From: DASYLJ01 sp964432595 | GTDB lineage: Bacteria; Desulfobacterota; Binatia; DP-6 | Direction: 5' to 3' | Length of the DNA stretch: 64,000 nucleotides | Assembly: GCA_964432595.1 (NCBI GenBank) | Contig: CAYSOF010000001.1 | Span: 62,001-126,000 of the forward strand | Shown here: positions 57,901-64,000 of the stretch, one piece after another | Position numbering within the stretch: the first letter of the stretch is position 1 | How the letters are laid out: the number at the start of each line of letters is the position of its first letter | Notes under the pieces: model-generated | The model's input: the letters and a program-made list of their open reading frames with translations, nothing else | Databases searched by the model: none | What the model was told of the DNA's origin: nothing | Position numbers and translations under genes: made by a program

Positions 57901-58066
57901 CTAGTGTCGTGAGCCGGAAGTTCGTTGCCAAAGATCGGGTGGGATCGCGGCGCCCGGCAAGGCGCGACGACGAGTCATAGTGGACCTATGCCGAGGAGGA
58001 GCAACGCAGCCGGGCGTCGTGAGACCGCCCGAGATTTGGTGACGAACTTCCGGCTCACGACACTAG
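57901..58066. mobile_element. MITE with perfect 21-bp terminal repeats and CTAG target duplication
   Basis: CTAG at 57901-57904 and 58063-58066 brackets a 158-bp element whose ends (57905-57925 and 58042-58062) are exact inverted repeats. Imperfect inverted homology continues inward to about 57959, so most of the element folds on itself. It has no transposase. A CTAG duplication is used by some IS5-group elements. Removing it restores CTAG with the hpnK frame intact. Confidence 0.8.
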
Positions 58067-58927
58067 CTCGCGATAGCTCACGAGCTCGACGTCCGCCGCC
58101 TCGATCGCCGCGCGCACCCGCGGGCTCACCAGCCCGGCGACCTCGCCCTCGTGGTCGTATCCCTCCTGCCACTGCGCCATCGACGGCGGCTGCCGCTCGG
58201 CGGGATGGCAGTACACCTCGCTCGTGCCCGGCGGCAGCGTGCGCACGAGGTCGGCGAGGTACGCCTCGTCGACGTGCCCGGTCTGGTGCATGCCGTAGAC
58301 GCGGTCGCTCGTCGCGATGCCGGCGGCGCGGAGCTTCGGCGCGGCCAGCGCCGACAGGGTGTGGAAGACGCGGTTCTCGGCGATCTTCCGCAATGCGTGC
58401 CGGCGGTCCCAGCGCAGCGCGGCGCCGAGGCTCTCGCGCGACAGCCGCATCGCGCGGATGCCGAAGCGCGGCGCCAGCTCGACGAGGATCGGCACGATCA
58501 TCGGATGCAGGTGCATGTTGCAGTGCCCGTCGACGTGGGCGAGCGGCAGCCCGGTGTCGGCGAACGCCTCGAGCTGCGCGGTGACTTCACGCACGAGCTG
58601 CGCGCGGCCCGACGTCGTGCACCACACCGCGGCATACCGGATGCCGTTCATCACCGGGTCGTCGCGGAACGTGCCGTCGGCGTTCACGAGCGACGGGATC
58701 TGGGACGGCCGCGCCGCCGGCCGCGCCTGCGCGAGCACGAGATGCAGGCCGACGGCGAGCCGCGGGTTCGCCTTCGCGAGCGCGACGGCGTGCGCGACCG
58801 CGTCGCCCGTCACCATCAGGCTCGCGCTGGTCAGGATGCCGTCGCGATGGGCGCGGACGATGCCGTCATTGACCTCGGCGGCGGCGCCGAAGTCGTCGCC
58901 GCTCACCACCAATCGACGGACGCTCAT
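58055..58927 (-). CDS. hpnK: HpnK, hopanoid-associated YdjC/ChbG-like deacetylase
   Basis: A 290-residue YdjC-family carbohydrate deacetylase. Metal and catalytic residues are in VSGDDFGAAAEVNDGI (Asp pair) and HVDGHCNMHLHPMI (His pair), with VYCHPAE near the C-terminus. In the hopanoid pathway HpnK removes the N-acetyl group from the glucosaminyl hopanoid made by HpnI before HpnJ acts. Its ATG overlaps the stop of the upstream exonuclease gene (ATGA). The last three codons and the stop (ELVS then TGA) come from the MITE end; without it the protein would end ELAS. Confidence 0.85.
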   Translation of the reverse strand: MSVRRLVVSGDDFGAAAEVNDGIVRAHRDGILTSASLMVTGDAVAHAVALAKANPRLAVGLHLVLAQARPAARPSQIPSLVNADGTFRDDPVMNGIRYAAVWCTTSGRAQLVREVTAQLEAFADTGLPLAHVDGHCNMHLHPMIVPILVELAPRFGIRAMRLSRESLGAALRWDRRHALRKIAENRVFHTLSALAAPKLRAAGIATSDRVYGMHQTGHVDEAYLADLVRTLPPGTSEVYCHPAERQPPSMAQWQEGYDHEGEVAGLVSPRVRAAIEAADVELVSYRELVS

Positions 58928-60759
58928 CGCAATCCGTCGATGTGCGGCAGCGGACCGCGCTGGCGCAGGTCCTGCACGGTGATGACGAGGTCGTCGAGAC
59001 GCTCGGCCAGCGCATCGGGACCGTCCAGGTGCAGCAGCAGCCCTTCCTGCGCACGATCGCGCAGCCACGCGGCCAGCACGGTGCTCGCGTCGACGTCGGC
59101 ACGCTCGAGCGGCGCGTCCTGGTAGCGCGTCCATCGCTCGCGGACGACGCGGACCGCCGCCAGCAGATCGGCCGCCGCTTCGACGCGCGACTCGAGCGCC
59201 AGCCGTCCGCCGAGCACCGCGTAGAGCTGCGCGGCGGTGCGGTCGGCGGTGGGCAGCAGCACGACGAAGTTCTGCCGCGCGACCACGCACGAGACCTGCT
59301 CGTACCGCCGCCGGAGATCGTCCAGTACGCCGCGGTCGGCGTCGGTTGCGGCGTCACGCATGCGGTCGTCGCCGTGGAGGAACGCGACGAGCCCGTCGAC
59401 CTGCGCCCGATAGGCGGCTTCGTCGGCGCGCGCCGCACACGGCGCGCTGCACGCCCCCGAGTCGCCGAGGTGACACGGCACGACGTCGGGGGACGGCTGC
59501 AGCCGCGGCGCGCACGTGCGCAGCCCGAAGACGCGCGCGAGCGCCGTCTGGGCGCGGCGGGCGGCGTCGACGTTCGCCAGCGGCCCGACGTAGATCGCGC
59601 GGTCGGCGCGCAGCTTGTGCGTCACCGACAGGCGCGGGAACGGGCTGCGCAGACCGACCTTCAGGAAGGCGACGCGCGGCAGTTGGCGCCGCGCACGGTT
59701 GTAGTGCGGCCGCAGGTCGTGGATGTGCCGCATCTCGAGCAGCGCCGCGCCGAGCTCGGAGCCCGTCTCGATGACGCGCACGTCGCGCACCTGACGGATC
59801 ATCTCGAGCGCGCGGTTCGAGTGGTCGTGCGACTGCACGAACCAGCTGCCGACGCGGTCGCGCAGCCGGCCGGCCTTGCCGACGTAGAGCAGCCGTCCCT
59901 GCTCGTCGAAGAAGTGATAGACGCCCGGGGTCTCCGGCAGCGCGTCGAGCACCTCGCGCGGGACGTGCACCTCCCATGGCCGCCCGTCCGCCGCCTGGCG
60001 CTGCAGCTCGAGCACCTCGTCGAGACGCGTCAGGCCGCGCTCCGCCATCTTCTCGAGGAAGACGCACAGGATCTCGGCGGTGATGCGCGCGTCGCCGAGG
60101 CCGCGATGGCGGTCGTAGCACGAGATCCCGAGCGCGCCGGCGACGGAGTCGAGCGACCGGTGGCGCAGGTCGGGCATGAGCCGTCGCGTGAGGCGGATCG
60201 TGCAGAGGACGTTCGAGTCGATCGTCCGGCCGGTGAGCGACGAGTGCGCGGCGTTCAGGTGCGCCATGTCGAAGCCGGCGTTGTGCGCGACGAGCACGGC
60301 GTCGCCGGCGAACTCGAGGAACCGGGGCAGGGCCTCGGCGATCGGCGGCGCGTCGGCGACCATCTCGTCGGTGATGCCGGTCAGCGCCACGACGAACGGC
60401 GGGATGCGACGTCCCGGATTCACCAGCGTGGCGAACTCGTCTGTGAGGCGTCCGTCGACGACGCGGACGGCGCCGATCTCGGTGATGCCGCCGGCGCCGG
60501 GCGCGCCGCCCGTCGTCTCGAGGTCGACGACCACGAACGAGAGGCCGCGCAGCGAGCGCGCCGCCAGCTCGTGCGCCCGCACCTGCCAGCGGCCGTCGTC
60601 GGCACGCACGAAGCGCGGATCCGAGCCGAGCATGATGGAGAGGAACCGATCGGCGAACGCGGCGTCCGCCGGCGGCGACATGAAGACGAGCCCGAGGAGC
60701 TCCGCGGGCGTCGCGCCGCCCGGACGCTCGATCAGGTGCTCGTACAGGCGCTGGCGCAC
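58924..60759 (-). CDS. DnaQ-like 3'-5' exonuclease fused to a UvrC-type GIY-YIG domain
   Basis: A 611-residue repair-type protein. Residues about 70-250 are a DEDDh exonuclease (VVVDLETTGG with Asp79/Glu81, LVAHNAGFDMAHLN, HRGLGDARITAEI). Residues about 275-360 form a GIY-YIG nuclease (GVYHFFDEQGRLLYVGKAGRLRDRV), followed by a Cys-rich stretch (CHLGDSGACSAPCAA) and a helical C-terminus. The first 65 residues look like a winged helix. It resembles known DnaQ/Cho-type fusions, probably acting in nucleotide excision or replication repair. It starts 2 bases after the ferredoxin gene and overlaps hpnK. Confidence 0.88.
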   Translation of the reverse strand: MRQRLYEHLIERPGGATPAELLGLVFMSPPADAAFADRFLSIMLGSDPRFVRADDGRWQVRAHELAARSLRGLSFVVVDLETTGGAPGAGGITEIGAVRVVDGRLTDEFATLVNPGRRIPPFVVALTGITDEMVADAPPIAEALPRFLEFAGDAVLVAHNAGFDMAHLNAAHSSLTGRTIDSNVLCTIRLTRRLMPDLRHRSLDSVAGALGISCYDRHRGLGDARITAEILCVFLEKMAERGLTRLDEVLELQRQAADGRPWEVHVPREVLDALPETPGVYHFFDEQGRLLYVGKAGRLRDRVGSWFVQSHDHSNRALEMIRQVRDVRVIETGSELGAALLEMRHIHDLRPHYNRARRQLPRVAFLKVGLRSPFPRLSVTHKLRADRAIYVGPLANVDAARRAQTALARVFGLRTCAPRLQPSPDVVPCHLGDSGACSAPCAARADEAAYRAQVDGLVAFLHGDDRMRDAATDADRGVLDDLRRRYEQVSCVVARQNFVVLLPTADRTAAQLYAVLGGRLALESRVEAAADLLAAVRVVRERWTRYQDAPLERADVDASTVLAAWLRDRAQEGLLLHLDGPDALAERLDDLVITVQDLRQRGPLPHIDGLR

Positions 60760-60760
60760 C

Positions 60761-61567
60761 TCAGAACGAGAAGAAGCCCTTCCGCTTCACCGGGGCGCCC
60801 GGCGCCTTCTCGCGGAATGCGAGCCCGGCGAGGCGTTCCTGGAACGCCGCCAGCTCGCGCCGCTGCTTCTCCTCGAACAGCTCGAGCTCGCGACGCCGGC
60901 GCTCGTGGAGCCGCTCGAACGTCTGCGACCACTGCGCGTGGAACTGCTCGACGGCCTCGCGCACGGCGCGCACCATGCTGAGCGTCGGCACCAGCGAGGC
61001 CAGGCAGTGCGGGCAGCGGAACACGGTGCCGGCGCGATACGTCGCGTACGGGACGGTGTACTCGCCGTCGCAGCGGAAGCAGCGGATCGGGACTTCCCAC
61101 TCGTCGGGCGACGGGATGGAGATGCCGGCGTCGACGGGCTCCGCGGCCGCAGCAGGGGCAGGAGCCGCCGCCGGCTTGGCCGCGACGGGCGCCGCCGCGG
61201 GTGCCGCGTCGCCGGCGGGAGCCGCCGCACCGTCCTTCTTGAAGCGCGACGGCGCGTCGTCGGGAATGGTCTCACCAGGATGGAGCTCGCGCGCCCGCTG
61301 CAGCAGCACCTCGTGCGTCTCGGGGATCTTCGGATCGGGCACGCACGCGTCGACGGGACAGACCGCCGCGCACGCCTCCTGATCGTGGAATCCGACGCAC
61401 TCGGTGCACTTGCCGGGCACGATGTAGAAGATCTCGTTCGACAACGCCGCGTGCGTTCCGCCCTCGGGCGCGACCCACTCGACCCCGCCCTGGTAGATGG
61501 CCGTGTTGGGACACTCCGGCTCGCACGCGCCGCAGTTGATGCACTCGCTGGTGATCATCGTGGCCAT
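60761..61567 (-). CDS. 2[4Fe-4S] ferredoxin with C-terminal zinc ribbon and coiled coil
   Basis: A 268-residue unusual ferredoxin. Cluster ligands are Cys9-x2-Cys12-x2-Cys15-x3-Cys19 and Cys54, 57, 66, 70, with the YfhL-type long insert between them. After an Ala/Pro-rich linker (about 110-145) comes a putative zinc ribbon (CFRC ... CPHC, about 162-188). A charged coiled coil (ERRRRELELFEEKQRRELAAF) and the tail KRKGFFSF follow. The N-terminal part carries electrons; the added parts suggest a scaffold or docking role. ATG 61567 and 61558 are both possible. It sits one base upstream of the exonuclease fusion. Confidence 0.82.
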   Translation of the reverse strand: MATMITSECINCGACEPECPNTAIYQGGVEWVAPEGGTHAALSNEIFYIVPGKCTECVGFHDQEACAAVCPVDACVPDPKIPETHEVLLQRARELHPGETIPDDAPSRFKKDGAAAPAGDAAPAAAPVAAKPAAAPAPAAAAEPVDAGISIPSPDEWEVPIRCFRCDGEYTVPYATYRAGTVFRCPHCLASLVPTLSMVRAVREAVEQFHAQWSQTFERLHERRRRELELFEEKQRRELAAFQERLAGLAFREKAPGAPVKRKGFFSF

Positions 61568-61670
61568 GGGCCGGAGGAATAGCCCCGCCCGGGCCGGCGT
61601 TCAAACCGAAACGAATGTGGCTGGACGACGTGAACGACATGGGGTAACCACGCCCGCAGGTATGAGTAGC

Positions 61671-61686
61671 GACGGCCAAAGCCGTC
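61671..61686. other. Hairpin in the 199-base gap upstream of mgtE
   Basis: GACGGC-CAAA-GCCGTC forms a perfect 6-bp stem with a tetraloop in the divergent gap 61568-61766. The surrounding stretch from GGGGTAACC (61641) to GTCCCC (61700-61705) could fold further. It does not match the Mg-sensing M-box or other riboswitch cores I know. AAGGAGG at 61748-61754 is the mgtE ribosome-binding site. Confidence 0.35.
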
Positions 61687-61766
61687 TCCACGACATCTAG
61701 TCCCCGGCGCGGCAGCGGATCCGTCCGCCCCGGCCTCGGGGGCAGGCAAGGAGGTCCAACCGCGTC

Positions 61767-63104
61767 ATGTCGGCTCCGGCAGAGCAGCGTACGGTCGAGA
61801 GCGGGCTCACCGCCGCCGATCTGCGCGAGGCCTGGCAGGTGCTCTCGGTGTCCGAACGCATCGAAGGCCTGACCCTGCTGCCGCCCGCCGAGGCCGAGAC
61901 GCTCTTCCTGAGCCTGCCCTCACGCGAGCAGGGCGACATCGTGCTCGAGTCCGCGTCCGACGCGCGCCGCTCGTGGATGCGCATGCTGCCGCCCGACGAC
62001 GCGGCCGACGTCGTCCAGCTGGCCGAGGACGAGGACCGCGAGGCGCTGCTTGCACTGCTCGCGCCCTCGACCCGGCGCGAGGTCGCGGCGCTGCTCGCCT
62101 ACGCCGAGGACGACGCGGGCGGTCTCATGAACCCGCGCTACGGCCGCCTGCGCCCGGACATGAGCGTCGACGAGGCCGTCAGCTACGTCCGTCGCCAGAC
62201 GCGCGAGCACCTCGAGACCGTCTACTACGTCTACGTCCTCGACGCCGCGCAGCACCTCCTCGGCGTCGTGTCCTTCCGCGATCTGCTGACGGCGCCGCCC
62301 GACAAGCGCGTGCGGGAGATCATGCGCACCGACGTGGTCACCGTCCCGGCCGAGATGGATCAGGAGGCCGTCAGCCAGCTCTTCGCGCAGCACGACTTCC
62401 TGGCGATGCCGGTCGTCGATGCCGAGGGCCGCATGCAGGGCATCGTCACCGTCGACGACATCGTCGACGTGGTGCAGGAAGAGGCCACCGAGGACATCCA
62501 GAAGCTGGCCGGCATGGAGGCGCTCGACGCGCCGTACCTCGAGGTCTCGTTCTGGACGATGATGCGCAAGCGCGGCGGCTGGCTGGCGCTCCTCTTCATC
62601 GGCGAGATGCTGACGGCCAGCGCGATGGCGCACTACGAGGACGAGATCGCGCGCGCCGTCATCCTGGCGCTGTTCATCCCGCTGATCATCAGCAGCGGCG
62701 GTAACTCGGGGTCGCAGGCGTCGACGCTGGTCGTGCGCGCAATGGCGCTCGGCGAGCTGACGTTGCGCGACTGGTGGCGGGTCATCCGCCGCGAGTTCGG
62801 AGCCGGCCTCACGCTGGGCTGCCTGCTCGCGGTGATCGGCTTCGTCCGCATCGCGCTCTGGGAGAGCGTCTTCCACGCGTACGGCGAGCACTACCTGCTG
62901 ATCGCGCTGACCGTGTCGGCCAGCCTGGTCGGCATCGTCATGCTCGGGACGCTGGCCGGCGCCACGCTGCCGATCTTCTTCCAGCAGCTGGGAGTCGACC
63001 CGGCCAGCGCCTCGGCGCCCTTCGTCGCCACGATCATCGACGTGGCGGGGCTGGTGCTGTACTTCACGCTGGCGAGCCTGATCCTGACCGGCACGCTGCT
63101 GTGA
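61767..63104 (+). CDS. mgtE: MgtE magnesium transporter
   Basis: A 445-residue Mg2+ channel/transporter. The cytosolic N domain (about 15-125) is an alpha-superhelix ending ALLAYAEDDAGGLMNPRY. Two CBS domains follow (about 135-260), with DFLAMPVVDAEGRMQGIVTVDDIVDVV. The membrane part has five segments with signature SSGGNSGSQASTLVVRA. All parts are full-length. ATG 61767 has AAGGAGG 12 bases upstream. It diverges from the ferredoxin gene. Magnesium usually gates it through the N and CBS domains; no riboswitch was recognised in its leader. Confidence 0.95.
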   Translation: MSAPAEQRTVESGLTAADLREAWQVLSVSERIEGLTLLPPAEAETLFLSLPSREQGDIVLESASDARRSWMRMLPPDDAADVVQLAEDEDREALLALLAPSTRREVAALLAYAEDDAGGLMNPRYGRLRPDMSVDEAVSYVRRQTREHLETVYYVYVLDAAQHLLGVVSFRDLLTAPPDKRVREIMRTDVVTVPAEMDQEAVSQLFAQHDFLAMPVVDAEGRMQGIVTVDDIVDVVQEEATEDIQKLAGMEALDAPYLEVSFWTMMRKRGGWLALLFIGEMLTASAMAHYEDEIARAVILALFIPLIISSGGNSGSQASTLVVRAMALGELTLRDWWRVIRREFGAGLTLGCLLAVIGFVRIALWESVFHAYGEHYLLIALTVSASLVGIVMLGTLAGATLPIFFQQLGVDPASASAPFVATIIDVAGLVLYFTLASLILTGTLL

Positions 63105-63172
63105 ATCGCTTGACATCGACCCTGGGCGCGGGCGCAATCGCCACACCGGCGCGAGAGACGTGAGGAGGGGGG

Positions 63173-64000
63173 ATGTCGGCCAATTTCACTACGGGGAACG
63201 TCGTCGTCGACACCCGGCCGCTCCGCACCATCCTGCTCGAGCGGTCGCTGCGGCCGACGATCCTGACGGCGACGGCGCTGCTCTACTGGTTCGTGATGAC
63301 GCGCCAGGTTCCGGAGGGTCTCTCCGTCGAGGGCCTGCATGCGCTCGCGATCTTCTGCGTGTGCCTGGTCCTCTGGGTGACGAGCGCCCTGCCGCTGATG
63401 ATCACGAGCCTGCTCGCGATCATCCTGCTGCCGCTGAGCGGCGTCATGCCCGCCGGCAAGGCCTACGCGCTCTTCGGCAACGAGGCCGTGTTCTTCATCC
63501 TCGGCGTCTTCATCCTGGCCGCGTGCCTGATGAAGTCGCGGCTGTCGACGCGTCTGGCACTCTTCGTCCTGCGACGGTTCGGCCACACGCCGCGCACGCT
63601 CCTCGTCTCCATCTTTCTGCTGAACGCGGTGATGTCGTTCTTCATGTCCGAGCACGCCGTCGCGGCCATGAACTTCCCCATCATCATGGAGATCGTCGGC
63701 GTGCTTCGTCTGCCGAAGCAGCGCAGCAACTACGCCCGCGCCCTCTTCCTGGCCATGGCCTGGGGCACGACGATCGGCGGCGTCGCCACGCTGCTCGGCG
63801 GCGCGCGCGCGCCGCTGGCGCTCGGCATGGTGAAGGAGGCGACGGGTCAGACGTTCACCTTCCTCGAGTGGGCGCTCGCCAGCCTGCCCATCACGCTCGG
63901 CATGCTCGTCGTCGGCTACTGCGTCATCGTGCGCTTCTTCCCGATCGACGTCGCCAGCATCCGCGAGGCGGACGACCTGCTGGCCGAGAAGTCGCTCGCG
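63173..64000 (+). CDS. DASS/SLC13-type sodium-coupled anion symporter, N-terminal part (runs off the right edge)
   Basis: 276 codons of an integral membrane transporter are visible before the window ends. Hydrophobic segments are frequent. The family segment usually reading S-N-T-A-T is represented by MSEHAVAAMNFPIIMEI, and LPLMITSLLAIILLPLSGVM and GTTIGGVATLLGGARAPLALGM match the DASS pattern of dicarboxylate or sulfate symporters. GAGGAGGGG lies just before ATG 63173, 68 bases after mgtE. The substitution of SEH for SNT may change Na+ or substrate binding. Substrate unknown. Confidence 0.75.
   Translation, partial: MSANFTTGNVVVDTRPLRTILLERSLRPTILTATALLYWFVMTRQVPEGLSVEGLHALAIFCVCLVLWVTSALPLMITSLLAIILLPLSGVMPAGKAYALFGNEAVFFILGVFILAACLMKSRLSTRLALFVLRRFGHTPRTLLVSIFLLNAVMSFFMSEHAVAAMNFPIIMEIVGVLRLPKQRSNYARALFLAMAWGTTIGGVATLLGGARAPLALGMVKEATGQTFTFLEWALASLPITLGMLVVGYCVIVRFFPIDVASIREADDLLAEKSLA

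Noticed and set aside
61568..61766. M-box (ykoK), yybP-ykoY or GEMM riboswitch before mgtE
   Set aside because: The characteristic core sequences of these classes are not visible; only a generic hairpin is supported.

Overview
This 64-kb window comes from a very GC-rich (about 70% by eye), densely packed Gram-negative bacterium. Tripartite RND efflux genes, a BamA/TamA-type outer-membrane protein, hopanoid genes and myxobacterial-style cysteine-rich secreted proteins point to a deltaproteobacterial-grade lineage (Myxococcota or Binatota-like). No rRNA marker is present, so this is an inference. Genes abut or overlap by 1-4 bases almost everywhere and intrinsic terminators are rare. I saw no tRNA, rRNA, CRISPR array or intact transposase.

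Layout. 1-9 kb: tail of aspartate-semialdehyde dehydrogenase, GNAT, MutY, a YiiX-like hydrolase, small enzymes, an exported amidase with a possible AtzG-like partner, a YCII/GST pair with matching ECF-type promoters, an orphan flagellin and two small exported proteins. 8-18 kb: LOG protein, PPK2, SulP transporter, then an AraC regulator and a complete RND/MFP/OMF efflux operon. 18.9-25 kb: VOC protein, enolase, methyltransferase, ArnT-like transferase and a NarL-type two-component pair. 25-30.7 kb: two large exported Cys-rich/TIG proteins and a BamA/TamA-family barrel. 30.6-37.6 kb: a surface-sugar cassette (GT39, DegT aminotransferase, GT2, Gfo/Idh/MocA oxidoreductase, flippase-like protein) and an aldo/keto reductase. 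37.7-40.5 kb: GAF histidine kinase and HtpX.

40.6-50.5 kb is the most interesting part: a phosphonate-lipid pathway on the minus strand. It comprises a PEP mutase fused to a nucleotidyltransferase, split phosphonopyruvate decarboxylase, 2-aminoethylphosphonate transaminase, a second nucleotidyltransferase and a CDP-alcohol phosphatidyltransferase. The two blocks are separated by a MocR/PNPOx pair, a ClC channel coupled to the decarboxylase, and two copies of a roughly 100-bp two-hairpin repeat. The PEP mutase departs from the usual EDK-X5-NS signature.

50.8-58.9 kb holds hopanoid head-group genes hpnJ and hpnI, then a kinase-like protein, an SGNH hydrolase and an MBOAT acyltransferase, and finally hpnK on the other strand. 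A 158-bp MITE with perfect terminal repeats sits in the last codons of hpnK. 58.9-64 kb: an exonuclease/GIY-YIG fusion, an unusual ferredoxin, MgtE and the start of a DASS transporter.

Taken together, 21-58 kb is rich in envelope-lipid and surface-glycan functions: polyprenyl-linked sugars, phosphonolipids and modified hopanoids.
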